The translations under genes were made by a program, and so were the position numbers. Positions 1-12,850 of a stretch of 64,000 bases of DNA are shown piece after piece (the first letter of the stretch is position 1; each line of letters opens with the position of its first letter). This DNA comes from Chamaecyparis obtusa (Eukaryota; Streptophyta; Pinopsida; Cupressales; Cupressaceae): positions 1,235,001 through 1,299,000 of the forward strand of contig BSBK01002933.1 of the NCBI GenBank assembly GCA_027943335.1, in the 5' to 3' direction. The notes under the pieces were generated by a model, which made no database searches, was not told the DNA's origin, and was given only the letters and a program-made list of their open reading frames with translations.

Positions 1-1249
1 CTGCAATTCTGGAGTTCACTGTCCCGTGAGTACAGTGGAAATACCAATAGGTTTAAGTGATTGAATACATGTGATCATTGCTTGGTAGTGATATAGGAAC
101 GTTTTCCTAGCATTAGATTTATTTTTTTATGCAAACACTTCATTGTTTTTATTGGTTGTAAACACCAAGGATTATTCTGGTGTAGGGACTGTGACCAGTT
201 AAAGGGTACAGTCAGCAAATGAAGACTTGAATCCTTTATAATGTAAAGGCAATCCCACCCCTGTGACCAATGCCATTTTGTGGGAGATGCCTTAGTATGT
301 TTAATGTATCATATGTGGTCTTGAATGCAAGGAAGGGCTCCAAAAGGTGAGAAGGAACAGTGGTAGGCCTGGTGAAACATACATTGAAGAATGCACTTGA
401 AGAACACCAGTCATGGCTGGGAGTATCACGATGATTTTAGAGGGATTTTGGTGATGGAATATGGACTTTAGGGTCCATAATAATGTGTCAAATGAACTGG
501 ATTGTCTTGGAGAGGACTGTAGATATTATTTTGAACAAACCCTCATTGGGTGGCCCCTAAAACAAAGGGTTTAGTGGCTAGGTGAATGGGTAAGTGCTGG
601 TGTCTTATAAACTCAAGAATATGGCATTTTGGAACCTTTTATAAGACTATTTCATTTGGTGGAGTGCTGGGAGTAAGTAGAAATAGGAGTTGCTTCTTTA
701 AGCAAGGGCTAATTAGGTCTAGGAGAAGAGCACTTAGAAAAGAAAGTCTTCACCAATCAAAGGGAGAGAGCCTGAGATTGTTAGGAATTTAATAAATTCG
801 AAAAGGGTACTCAAAAATGTAAAAACATTCATATGTTGCTTGGGAAGTTTTGGAGAAAAATGCTGATTTCAGTTTTGGCAGGGCTACTAGGCAGGCCTGG
901 AAGGCTATAGTGGAAGAATGGTGAAAGATGAGTGGATAGGAGTGAAAGGGGAGTTGTAACATGTCTAATATATCATGTTAAGATGATCCATAGCATTGGG
1001 ATCAAGGTAAGAAGTCTGGTTTGGTTTTTGTTGTGTTGGAGGCACTAGGTGAACTAGGTGGCCTAGGAGGATATTGGTGCTTAAAGAGATTGGAACAAAG
1101 AAAAGTGATAGTGAACTCATGAGTGTGGTTGTGGAAGTGACTTAAAAAGTCAGAGAACTCCATTTGATCTTTTAATAGGATTGATTCCTTGAGTTGATTC
1201 CAAGTTACTTGTTGAATCCTCGAGTTGAGTTGGCCTATTTAAGGTGATA
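1..1249. other. unassigned sequence upstream of the old gag
   Basis: I see no convincing gene here. The stretch is fairly G-rich on the plus strand and has only short open frames, such as 68 codons at 586-792 with no family motif. Because it lies just upstream of a Ty3/gypsy gag start at 1250, it is probably the leader or 5' LTR of that old element. I found no LTR boundary and no primer binding site in it. Confidence 0.4.
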
Positions 1250-1899
1250 ATGGAGGGCTCTGCATCAGTTAGAGAGGAACTAGTACAAGAGCCAACAAAT
1301 GAAGCCAAGGATGAGACATTTGAAGACATCCTTATGGATTCTAATGATGAATGAGAACTATTGGCACCACAAGTGTGAGAGAGGATGACTTTTGAGAGAT
1401 TTTTGAACCAAAGGAGAGAACACTACCGTGCAGTCAGATAGGATAGGAGACCCAAGGGACAAAATAATGAGTTGAAGCGTGCTACAAGCAAGCTTACTTT
1501 GTCCAATTTTGATGGTAGTGGTAGATTGACAACACAAGCTTGGATCCAAAAGATTGATACTTTTCTAGCATTGAGGCCAATGATAGAGATTGAGGCAATA
1601 AAATATGCCACTTTAAATTTGGAGGGAGTAGCACATGATTGGTGGTATCATGGGTTGATCACTCTTCAACACAATCAATTGACTTCTTATTAGGACTTCG
1701 TGGACAAATTGGTTGAGAGGTTTGACAAGAAAGATCCATAGATCTACTTTAGAGACTTGGCACATCTCAAGAAGACATGGAATTTATAGCATTTAATTAA
1801 TGAGTTTCAACGGTCCTCAGTTATGGTGTCAGATATATCAGAGAGGAGGTTAATAGTTTTATTTATTGAAGGCTTATCTGAACCATTGAGAGGTTGGGT
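1250..1899 (+). pseudogene. gag N-terminal part of the old Ty3/gypsy element
   Basis: This frame starts at the ATG at 1250 and encodes the capsid-like core of a plant gypsy Gag, which packages element RNA into particles. The recognisable core is in 1472-1690: a W-x-x-K-x-D-x-F stretch, then LEGVAHDWW, and further on a GLSEPLRGWV-like end of the capsid domain. Several stops interrupt it. TGA stops near 1350 and 1377 would fit CGA, and TAG stops near 1433, 1691 and 1738 would fit CAG or CGG-type codons. At 1899 the frame is cut by the 10.35 kb LTR element and resumes at 12254. Confidence 0.8.
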
Positions 1900-4152
1900 T
1901 GTTGACACCTAGATTTGCAGGCTCAAATTTGATAGGGAAGTATTCTCTATGGCTATAATACTTGGTTATCTAATAATGTTTTTAAAAAGAAACTATGCTC
2001 CTTATTTTCACATTTTAAATATGTTTACCCTTGTCAAACAAATGCAATTTATCATTATAAGGGTAGAAATTTTTGTTCAAAGAGGGAAATGTATTTTCTT
2101 TTGAAAATATAAGTAATTATTTAAGAATAAATTAAAAAAGGGTTTCAAAAGCACATTCAAGTAATTAAATATTTCTTATATTTGAAAACAAAAAATAGTA
2201 AAATAAAAATATTTTTGAAAAAAGGGCGGGGAGAGGGCTCGTTGAACACTCAACCTCTCAACCCTACCCTCTTTCCATATCTACCTACCCATTCCCTCCC
2301 CAACCAACTAGTCTAATGTTATTCCTTGAGAGGTTTTGGGATGGAATTAATTTTGTTCCCTTTTTCATGTGCAGGTAAATCAAAGCAATTTTCACAGAGG
2401 AAGTATTTCTCACCTTCCAAGTTAGAATATTAATTATTATCTAAAATATTATAAGGGAGTTATGATTGAAACATTATAAATTAATTATTACTTTCCTTAT
2501 AAATATTATATTGGTGGAATAAATTCTAAAGTGAAAAATTAGTTTACATGCACAAAAAATACTTAAGAGAAATGTTAGATATTTAATTGATTTGTTGCAT
2601 ATAGTATTGTTTACAAAATCATTATTGAGAAAAAGGATGGGGAGAGGGAGTTGAACACTCAACCTCTCGACCCTCCTCTCTTTTCTATCCTAACTACCCA
2701 TCCTACCCTAACCAATTGCTCTATTGTACTCGTTGAAAATAATAGTTAGGATGGAAAGATATGATCTTATAATATTTTCACCTTATAGTAATTAAAATGG
2801 AAAATTTTGTGACTAATATTTCACATTGATGCTTTAAGATATTAATATATTTATTTTTGCTTTGTGTGATTTTACGGTTATTTTTATAAAGGGAATTAAT
2901 TTACCCTAAAAAGAAAAATATATTTACATTTCCCATGAATGAAATTGTAAAAGGATATTTCTATTTTGAAATATGTTCTTCTTACCTTGTGATTATTTTT
3001 GAAAATGTTTATTAAGGTAAATTGTTTAATTTTAGGGTTACTTTTATATTCTTTTTAATTTTAATAGTTTTACCCTATAGTGAAAATATTGATTATGAGG
3101 ATATATTTTTAGGGCTAAAACTTCTTTTACATTTTGTTATAATGTTTTTTGGCTTATATTATAACATTGATTTATAAAGAGCATTATGATTAATATTTAT
3201 TTTTGGAGAATGTATATCCCAATAATTAAAATTGTTTTTTAATAAAACCAAAGTTAGATATATATTATGCTATAGTGTTTTTGCCCTAATGTTAATATTT
3301 GAAAACCAATATTAGGGAAGATTTTATATATAATATGAATAATGAGTTTTAAATGATTCTTGCAGGAATATATTTTACGGAATGAAAAGGAAGATTATTT
3401 CAACAAAAGTATCAAATGAAGATTTGATTATTACATATATTAATCTTTTGGATGATTAATATTTTATATTGTAAATTTTTAACGTTGTAGTTAGTGATTA
3501 GGTTTATTTTGAAATGCTGCCTTGGTCCAAAGCTTGTTTGCATCCATTCAAATGTATAATTATGGATACCAGGACCGAGGAAAAGGAGACAGTTTTCTTA
3601 ATTATAAAAACTCTCTGTAGAAATTGATTTCACTACTGCAATGATGAACTTCTACATGTACCAGTTTTTCAATATCAATAAAGATAAGTCCTTTTCTTTT
3701 TATTTGTGGTTTTAAGTTATTATTTTCAATTAGTCTTTCACATATTCTATTTTATAGAGTGTTTCATTGTGTTAAATTCCCTGAAAGTTATAACTCAAAA
3801 TCAATATACAGTTTGAATATCAACTGAAAGATCTACGAATCTTCCTTTGTTTTTGTCGGTCTCTTGAGTAGAGTTAAATTCGATAAGACTAACTGTGTAA
3901 TCTGGTTTCAATTATATTTTGAGTGGAAGACCTTGAGATGATAGTATTGTCTTATTAAAGCAAGTTTTTTAAAACTGTCTCCGATCGTATGTAGGATTGA
4001 AAGTTATCTAACTCCATAGCCCAAGTTTTTAGAAGGCACTGATCTAATCATTAGTTGAAAATTGTTATATTAGTTCATGCTTTGTAGTTTGTGGATCATT
4101 AAATCATTTATTTCAAAGCCTTACAATTAGGATCTTAGTGATTATCAGTTTA

Positions 4153-5864
4153 TGTAATGACCCTTACTATAAAGGCCACTGAAACCCTCAAACCGAACTT
4201 AGGAATTTTGTCAAACACTTGGCATGTAACTGAATAGATCTGCTAAAATGTGAACTGCGAATAGGGCTAATTGTTGTGCAACAAATCCACACTAAAACAA
4301 TGACATAAACAGTGCCAAAGTAGATATATATTTCTCAAAATGAAGGAGTCAATAACAATTTCCAGAATGTAAATGACTGTGACAAGTAATATTCAGACTT
4401 CAATGCAATGATCTAGGACCACACTAAGATAATGTGAATAATGCCCTTGCTATGCTCCTTTCTGTTATGTCAGTCCAATACAATAATATATGGCAATGTC
4501 TAAAAAAGATGGACTGATTATATGACTGTCACTACTATTGAAAATATGGCAAATATATGGACTGTTTATAAACAGAGTTTTCCCCTTAACCAAATACAAA
4601 AACTTGTAACTCTTTCACAACTTATCACAATGCTAATGACAGTGACAATTCTGGACTGTTATGACAGAGATCAATTTTTGAATATTGCATTGACAGTTAT
4701 TGACCAAAGACAAATAAAATTGGAACCTGAATTTGATGCACTTTTAGTGTTGGAGATTGCTAATGAATATACACAGGCTGCACCTCAAACTGGACCCCCA
4801 AACTACCTCCACAAACGGCCCCAATTTGCTGTTGTACAACTTGCAAGTACAGGGCCGTACCAAGCCGTACTGTACGGCTAGGATATAAAAAATTGGGCCA
4901 AGTCTTGGGTGCCGAAAATGATAGTAAAAGGGGCGCCTAGGGTTTAGGGACCCTTCCACAAAAGCATAAATTTATCCGCCAAGTAGATAGGAAGTTATCA
5001 ACAAAACTCTGATTCCAGGCACTAGTATGGAAAGTCTGAAAATGTGCCAAATTGTCTTCAATCTATCACCAAAATGATTCACCAATGCAATGATGAACTC
5101 AAACCCTTATTCCATCAATTTCAAGCCCTCAAATCAATCCTCAGATGAATTTTTCGAGTCTGCTTTTTCAGACTGCTTTTTCGGACTTGCTTTTTCAGAC
5201 TGCTTTTTCAGATCCGCTTTTTCATTTTGCTTTTTCGGATTGCTTTTTCGGACCTGCTAAAAATTGCCTCCTATAATTTCGGCCCTACTAAAAATGCCTC
5301 CTAAAATGCTGTTCCAATCACAAACAAACCCTTACAACAAATTCTCAATGAAGTACCAATGAGATGGCTGAGTACCAACTCCAAACTTGCAACCCTTCAG
5401 TAGATATTTCACTACCTCAGTTATGCCAATCTAGGGGAGTGATTCGTTCCCAAAGATCAAATAGTATTTGCAGACCCAAAGACTACAAATTGCTCCACAA
5501 TGGAAGAAGTAGAAGAAATCCAAAATCCAAGCATGTTCAAATGAGAGGCCCAGCCCTCTATTTATTCACTTTTTCTAAGAAGTTGCTAGAACTTCTAGAA
5601 ACATCCTTTATAAAATCTCATTATAATGCACTTTATAATAAAGTAACTTTATAATATAAAAAAGTGCAATCTCAACTTAAAATTATAACAAGTGGGCCCC
5701 GCTAACACATAATAATAAAATATAATCTCATAACACTTCTTCTAGAGCAAATATGACCATCTGAATCGCAAAATTGACTCTCTCTCCACACCATTTGCCT
5801 ATGAGAGTCGATGATAGGTAAATTCGGCATGCTAAACGAGGTCAGCCAAAATGGGGACATGACA
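4153..5864 (+). mobile_element. solo LTR inserted in the 5' LTR of element A
   Basis: The segment is absent from the right-hand LTR copy and is flanked by GTTTA at 4148-4152 and 5865-5869. It begins TGTAATGACCC and ends GGGGACATGACA, so its ends are imperfect inverted repeats with TG...CA termini. At 1,712 bp with no retroelement coding motif, it is best read as a solo LTR left by LTR-LTR recombination. Short open frames inside (119 codons at 4522, 96 codons at 5364) show no known domain. Confidence 0.88.
5149..5262 (+). repeat. short minisatellite in the solo LTR
   Basis: Imperfect head-to-tail copies of a 14-18 bp unit around CTGCTTTTTCAGA / TTGCTTTTTCGGA, about seven copies. It is confined to the solo LTR and absent from element A. 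Confidence 0.8.
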
Positions 5865-6090
5865 GTTTAGTTTTATAATAGATATTATCAGAAGATTGTT
5901 TTGTCTTTTTTCCTCCAAGGGATTGTTTACCACCTTGGGAGGAACTTCTCTTTTTTGTGTGCAGTTGATCGATTAGGTCTACTAGCCTTGGCTTGATTAA
6001 GCCAAAATTGTAGAGGTATCAAGTGGTCCATCACCATTTTACCTATCAGTTGGCCAAAAGCAAATCCATCATTTTTGGGCACCAACAAAT

Positions 6091-6108
6091 TGGCGACTAT
6101 GCTGAGGA
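6091..6108 (+). promoter_or_regulatory. primer binding site of element A (tRNA-Arg type)
   Basis: TGGCGACTATGCTGAGGA lies three bases after the LTR end. It resembles the complement of the 3' end of a plant tRNA-Arg (TGGCGACTCCGCTGGGGA, recalled from the tRNA sequence), with three mismatches. Related pieces recur in the leader: TGGCGACTC at 6211 with GACTCCGCTGG at 6241, and TGGCAACTCC at 6299 with TGACTCCACT at 6331. Confidence 0.65.
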
Positions 6109-6444
6109 GTTGTTTGCAAAAACATCATTCAAAATTTCTGGTTGAAGCATTGGTTAGATTTTGTTAGAGAAGATAACTTAGTTAAATTTTTTTCCCTTAG
6201 AGACAAAGGGTGGCGACTCTATTTAAAGTTTTCAAAAAGTGACTCCGCTGGAAATAAGGACTCAAGAGTAGTTTATATTTTTCCTTCTAATAAGAAGGTG
6301 GCAACTCCATTTATTCAAAAGTTCAGTTAGTGACTCCACTAAGGGAGGAAATCCAGAAGGGAGATGAAATTTCATCTCATTATTGAAAGTTTATTACCAT
6401 GTTTTACGAAATAGTTTAGAAGTATATTTATCCCTATTGACTTC

Positions 6445-8159
6445 ATGCCTTTGGATCTTATAGAATTTAAATGCAGTACAAATGAATGGCTTTCAAAATT
6501 TGCACACAAGGTTCCTTAATTCTATGGAAATTGTAATAAATCAGCTTCTGATCATTTGGATGCTTTTTACACATTCCTTGATGATTATGAAATTGATACA
6601 AAAGGTGATACCATGAGATTGTTTGCCAAGTCATTGGAGGGTTATGCAAGAGAAACATATATTTCATTGCCTGCACAGAGCATCTCATCATGGGCTAAGT
6701 TTGAAGAATGGTTCCTTGATGTTTTCCATGACAGGGATTAAGAAGAAGAATCATGTATATCTCCCGTGGATGCATTTATTAATTTAGAAAGGTATGATGA
6801 TGAAAATATGGTGAGTGTATTTATAAGGATGATGGATATTATCCATGAAATACCTTCTAATATTAGGCCTTCACACAAGGAGTTTTTAAACAAAATATAC
6901 AGTTTAGGAGTAACTCGTGATCCGGTAAAGCTTATTCTTAAAATTGTATACAAAGATGTAATGGGAGAAAATGATAAAGTTACAGAAGAGGCATTGAGAC
7001 ATAATAGTATTTCAAAATCAAACAAAGAGGAAGTGTTGATCCAGGTTGAATTGATACACACAATATATGAGGTTCAAAAAAACAATACATATATCTGTTG
7101 TGATGAGTATGTTGAGGAAAATGAATGCATGGTGAAATCTATAGAGAGCCCTAATGAAATTTCATATGAAGAAGAAATTTATGAACAGATTGAAGAAGCA
7201 TTTACATCAGATCAGATTTGTGTGGAGATAAATGAAAATCATGATTAGGAGGATAATCTTCTCAGTACAAAACAAATTTCGGATTTATTGGATATTGAAT
7301 ATCAAAAATATGTCAGGAACAATGGTCCAATTTTTTTCTCAATTTACCATGATAGGCCTGTTGGTGAATCAATATATTTTGATGAAATAGAAAATAAATC
7401 TCAAAAGGATAAAATGTTTAAAGAAGAATATATGTTGGTTAATAATGTTGAAAATATCCTTAGGGACAATATTTATAAAAAATATGATGAAGATTTTACT
7501 GGTTATGAATTATTTTCTAATTCATTTTGTGAAAAGAAATTGCATACTGTATAGGAAGAGGGTGATATTTTAGTAGAGAATATTTGTGAAGATATTGGTT
7601 CCATTTATAAAGGAAATATGGATCCTCAAGAAAACTCTTGTCATAAGGATGTACATCATAATATTTCAAGTGATGAAATATTGAAAAGCCCTCAAGGAGG
7701 TATGCACAAAATTTTTATTCCATTGTTTGATGAGGCAAAAAGGGGTATGACTGGTAGTAATGAAATATCTCCAAAAATGTTCCTGAAAATAATAACATAT
7801 GTCCGAAAGCATTACGTGAAGGAGAAGAAGAAAATGACGCATTTAGAAATTACCTAACATTTCTCAATCTGCTATATAATGAAAATGAGAAAGTGATAAA
7901 TGATGATGTGGTTGAAAAGAAAAGATTATTATTTCAAAAAAATTTGGCTCAAAATAAATTTCACCTTAATATGTTTTGGGAACATAGTGCAAACAACAAA
8001 AAATTAGTGGAGTGTATGGTGCTTCAAGATGTAATTATTTTGAAGGAGAAGTTTTGGGATTTGGAGAAGAATATTGCATATTTAGAAAGGAGGTTATACA
8101 GTAAAAAAGATATCCAGATTTTGACGTTCAAAATTTCTATGAAAATTACATTTGGATGA
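6445..8159 (+). pseudogene. gag-like protein of element A
   Basis: The frame opens at the ATG at 6445. It reads through to about 7800 in one frame, broken by TAA at 6517 and 6739 and TAG at 7246 and 7552, then continues after a one-base shift to a stop at 8159. The N-terminal 100 residues are a plant gypsy Gag core: a short D-x-L-x-A-F-Y stretch, GDTMRLFAKSLEGYARETY, then SSWAKFEEWFLDVF, the usual W-rich capsid segment. The rest, about 450 residues, is acidic and lysine-rich with no zinc knuckle that I can see. No protease or polymerase follows, so this is the only coding region of the element. Confidence 0.75.
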
Positions 8160-9817
8160 AATTCGCATGCAGCGGAAATATGAATAATGGTAAAGAAAAA
8201 TATGGTGCCTCCAGAAGATACATGCTACTACATGAGCAAAATCAGATTTATGATAGAGGTAAAAGTTTCTAGTACTAGGGTAGGTAAGTATGGTTTTTTT
8301 TTTTACCATGTTTTTTCTCTCTATTTATGTTATGTTCTATATGTTTTTTCTTTTTATTTGATGTCATATTAACAGATTGCAGTCCCTCAATTTATTTTAT
8401 TTAAAATAAATTCTTACTTTAATCCTGTGAATAGTTACTGCGAGTATTTGAATATGCAAGATAAAAGATTCATTATGTACAGACATATTACATCATTCAA
8501 AACTTTATAGTAAGAAGGAATCAAGATCATCAGCATTGTAGTTCCATGCTATGGTCGTTACAGATTAAAATGAAAGTTAATATGCAAAAATCTCATGCTA
8601 AAGAATTACATAGAAAATATATTACATGATATTGAGAATGGAATCTCTAGAGCCAACATGATAAGTATACAAGAATATGAGGTGTTTTGTAAATTGCGTG
8701 TCTAAGAAAACATATATCTACTATGAACTCTGGAAAAGGAAATGCGTCTACAAAGCCGTGAGGAAAATTTCAGGGAAGTATATTTTATTCTCATGACATT
8801 TTTATTTAGTATTTTCCCATATCTTAAATATTATATAATGATGGCAGATTTTGAATTTTATTCCCAGATATATTTTTCATCTTGATATGCATTTGGAATC
8901 AAATTATTTAAAATCTCAATAGTTAATATTTATACACTGCAGATGTCATTTTTGTGAATGAAGTAAAATGATAGGGAACAAAATTTTATACATGTTGTTT
9001 AAAAATGTGAATCACGTTTTTAATACTAAGGCATAATTTTGGGACCATTTTTGGGTTGCAAATGATCATCTACATATCCCAAATGACCCTAGACATTTTT
9101 CCATATATGGGAAATGGCTTTCTTGCAATCTTATCTGTTTTTAAGATGCTAGCAACCTCAAAAATGCCTAAGCATCTCAAAAAATGGCTAGACAAATTAC
9201 AATCCCGTGCAAATATTTGGAGCCATTTTTTAGGGCTGTATAAGTGCTGCAAATGATAACTTTAAGCTTAAAATGAATGCTCCAATCATATGCCTCAAGT
9301 TTGGGGAGATTTTTACAATGTTTTTAACCAACAGATTTTATAAGTTCAGCAAATGAAATTTTTATTGTTAATGATGTGCTAGATGGTATGAATTGTGGCA
9401 TAGGTGGTCTGAAAGAGATGCACTGTCTTTCAGAACACATGAAGAATTTTAGAATGAAATGAACAAAAAATAAATTTTAAAGAGGTAATATGTTTCAAAT
9501 AGCAAGTAAGTATTGAGGTAAGGATTTTATTTCATTGTTTTGACATTTTGAAGGTAAAATATTATTGTATTTCCTATAGTTTTATTTTTTTATATATTTT
9601 TAAAATGGAATACATATTCTTTACAAAAGTCATTAATAAAATTAATATTTAAAATTATCTCCCCTTTATTTAATTTTACCCTTAATTGTAGTTTTGATTT
9701 CTACTTGAGATAATTCTTGGTGTGATTGATTCTATTTTTCGAGTGGTCTTCTTCATTCAGAGAAAGTTGGATTCTCGCTATGCCCAGGCATGGACATACG
9801 TCCCCAACTGGAGCCAC
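8160..9817 (+). other. non-coding 3' interior of element A
   Basis: This is AT-rich sequence with only accidental open frames. No polypurine tract precedes the 3' LTR at 9818. Instead, the last bases read TCCCCAACTGGAGCCAC, which on the opposite strand (GTGGCTCCAGTTGGGGA) looks like a second PBS-type sequence. Confidence 0.5.
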
Positions 9818-12253
9818 TGTTGACACCTAAATTTGCAGGCTCAAATTTGACAGGGAAGTGTTCTCTATGGCCAGAATACTTGGTTATCTAATAATGTTTT
9901 AAAAAAAAACTATGCTCCTTATTTTCATATTTTAAATATGTTTACCCTTGTCAAACAAATGCAATTTATCATTAGGGTAGAATTTTTTGTTCAAAGAGGG
10001 AAACATATTTTCTTTTAAAAATATAAGTAATTATTTTAAGAATAAATTAAAAAAGGGTTTCAAAAGCATATTCAAGTAATTAAATATTTCCTATATTTGA
10101 AAATGAAAAATAGTTAAATAAAAATATTTTTGAAAAAAGGGTGGGGAGAGGGAGTTGAACACTCAACCTCTCAACCCTACCCTCTTTCCTTATCTACCTA
10201 CCCATTCCCACCCCAACCAACTAGTCTAATGTTATTCCTTGAGAGGTTTTGGGATGAAATCAATTTTGTTCCCTTTTTCATATGTAGGTAAATCAAAGCA
10301 TTTTTCATAGAGGAAGTATTTCTCACCTTCATGGTTAGAAGATTAATTATTATCTAAAATATTACAAGGGGAGTTACAATTGAAACATTATAAATTAATT
10401 ATTACTTTCCTTATAAATATTATATTGGTGGAATAAATTCTAAAGTGAAAAATTAGTTTACATGCACAAGAATTACTTAAGAGAAATGTTAGATATTTTA
10501 TTGATTTGTTGCATATAGTATTATTTACAAAATCATTATTGAGCAAAAGGGTGGGGAGAGGGAGTTGAAAACTCAACCTCTCGACTCTGCCCTCTTTTCT
10601 ATCCTAACTACCCATCCCACCCTAACCAATTGCTCTATTGTATTCCTTGAAAGTAATAGTTAGGATGGAAGATATGATTATAACATTTTCACCATAGTAA
10701 TTAAAATGGAAAATTTTGAGACTAATATTTCACATTGATGCTTTAAGATATTAATATATTTATTTTTACTTTGTGTAATTTTTTGTTGATTTTAGGGTTA
10801 TTTTTATAAAGGGAATTCATTTAACCTAAAAAGCAAAATATATTTACATTTCCCATGAATGAAATTGTAAAAGGATATTTCTATTTTGAAATATGTTCTT
10901 CTTACCTTATGGTTATTCTTGAAAATGTTTATTAAGGTAAACAGTTTAATTTTAGGGTTACTTTTATATTCTTTTTAATTTTAATAGTTTTACCAGGTAT
11001 AGTGAAAATATTGATTATGAGGATATATTTTTAGGGCTAAAACTTCTTTTGCATTTTGAACTATAATTTTTTGGGCTTATATTATAACATTGATTTATAA
11101 AGAGCATTATGATTAATATTTTTTTTTTGCAGGATGTATATCCAAATAATTAAATTATTTTTTAATAAAACCAAAGTTAGATATATATTATGCTATAGTG
11201 TTTTTGCCCTAATGTTAATTTTTGAAAATCAATATTAGGGAAGATTTTATATATAATATGAATAATGAGTTTTAAATGATTCTTGTAGCAATATATTTTA
11301 CAAAATGAAAAGGAAGATTATTTCAACAAAAGTATCAAATGAAGATTTGATTATTACATGTATTAATATTTTGGATGATTAATATTTTATATTATAAATT
11401 TAACGTTATAGTTAGTGATTAGGTTTATTTTGAAACAATGCCTCGGTCCAAAGTTTGTTTGCATCCATTCAAATGCATAATTATATATACTAGGACCGAG
11501 GAAAGGGAGACCGTTTTCTTAATTAGAAAAACTCTCTGTAGAAATTGATTTCACTACTGCAACGATGAACTTCTATGTACCAGTTTTTCAATATCAATAA
11601 AGATAAGTCCTCTTCTTTTTATTTATGGATATAAGTTATTATTTTCAATTAGTCTTTCAGATATTCTATTTTATAACTCAAAATCAATATATAGTTTGAA
11701 TAACCAATGAAAGATCTATGAATCTTCCTTTGTTTTTGTCGGTCTCTTGAACATAGTTAATTTCGATAAGACTAACCGTGTAATCTGGTTTGAGTTATAT
11801 TTTGAGTGGAAGCCCTTGAGATGATAGTCTTGTCTTATTAAAGCAATTTTTTTAAAACTGTCTTCGATCGTACGTACGATTGAAAGCTATATGACTCCAT
11901 AGCCCAAGTTTTTAGAAGGCACTGGTCTAATCATTATTTGGAAATTGTTATATTAGTTCATGCTTTGTAGTTTGTAGATCATTAAATCATTTATTTTAAA
12001 GCCTTACAATTAGGATCTTAGTGATTATCAGTTTAGTTTTATAATAGAGATTATCAGAAGATTGTTTTTTCTTTTTTCCTCCAAGGGATTATTTACCACC
12101 TTGGGAGGAACTTTGCTTTTTTGTGTGTAGTTGATCGATTAGGTCTACCAGCCTTGGATTGATTAAGCCAAAATTGTAGAGGCATCAAGTGGTCCATCAC
12201 CATTTTACTTGTTAGTTGGCCAAAAGAAAATCCATGATTTTTGGGCACCAACA
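9818..12253 (+). repeat. 3' LTR of element A
   Basis: 2,436 bp direct copy of the left LTR without the 4153-5864 insertion, starting TGTTGACACC and ending ACCAACA. The duplicated target TGGGT follows at 12254. Confidence 0.93.
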
Positions 12254-12850
12254 TGGGTAAAGGCTTTTGATCATTTCATGCTGAAGGATGCTATGAAGAA
12301 AGATAAGAGTATGCAGCATGCAGTCCCAATAAATACATTTTAGTCCAAGGCAACTTCCTCCAGCACGAGCTACAAACCATTCTTTAAGAAACTAGAGAGG
12401 ATTGCATTTAAAAACAAGAATAAAGATAAATATTTTGCACCACTTGACAAGGAAACACTTAATGATTCACATAAGAATAAATTATGTCTCTATTGTAAAG
12501 GACCTTATGGCATGAACCATTATTGTCCTTTAAGACCTAAGGGCAAAGCAAATAGGGTTGTGAGGTATTATTATGAGGATTCCGATTATGAAAATTTGGA
12601 CCAACAATCTGAAAATGAGGAATCAAATGAAAGAAATGAAAGCACAAATGGTAAAAAGTTGAACAAAATGGCTGTACAAATGATGAAAAGACTGAGGGTA
12701 GACTTAAGGAATCCCATCTCACCAGTGTACAACAAGAGGGATCATTTAGGATGAGAAGAGTTTTGGCTGGGAAACGAGTTATTACCTTGTTGGATATAGG
12801 TGCCACTCATAATTTTATTGATTCTAGGTTGGTTGAGAGGTGTGGGATTC
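12254..12850 (+). pseudogene. gag C-terminus and protease start of the old Ty3/gypsy element
   Basis: The frame resumes after element A. A zinc-knuckle-like segment lies at 12485-12526, with Cys codons at 12485, 12494 and 12524 and a His at 12518. The spacing is irregular compared with CX2CX4HX4C. An acidic, Asn/Ser-rich linker follows to about 12750. After a frame change, the retroviral-type aspartic protease begins: LLDIGATHNFID at about 12788-12823 is the active-site loop (D-S/T-G-A in the family, here D-I-G-A). The solo LTR at 12851 cuts the protease. Confidence 0.8.

Larger units (their letters stand above)
1900..6087 (+). repeat. 5' LTR of element A, interrupted by a solo LTR
   Basis: This matches 9818-12253 nearly throughout, except for an extra segment at 4153-5864. 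It starts TGTTGACACC and ends ACCAACA, the expected TG...CA termini. It contains two similar GGGGAGAGGG(C/A) blocks followed by pyrimidine-rich runs (near 2227 and 2638), so the LTR itself has an internal duplication. Confidence 0.92.
1900..12253 (+). mobile_element. gag-only LTR retrotransposon A (non-autonomous), nested in the old gag
   Basis: Two long direct repeats, 1900-6087 and 9818-12253, both begin TGTTGACACC and end GGGCACCAACA. The flanks are TGGGT at 1895-1899 and again at 12254-12258, a 5-bp target-site duplication. The net LTR length is about 2.45 kb once the 1.7 kb solo LTR inside the left copy is removed. The 3.7 kb interior carries a gag-like frame but no protease, RT or integrase, so it must have moved with enzymes from another element (the TR-GAG/LARD type of plant elements). 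A PBS-like site follows the left LTR, which sets the plus orientation. LTR divergence is visible but modest. Confidence 0.92.

Noticed and set aside
586..792. 68-codon open frame as a gene
   Set aside because: Short, no motif, no coding signature.
4522..5654. Two open frames inside the solo LTR as genes
   Set aside because: LTR sequence, no domain, and the frames overlap frames on the other strand.
9800..9818. Element A lying on the minus strand, based on the PBS-like sequence before the right LTR
   Set aside because: The gag-like frame is on the plus strand and the PBS match after the left LTR is better. No polypurine tract supports either choice, so it is reported as a finding.
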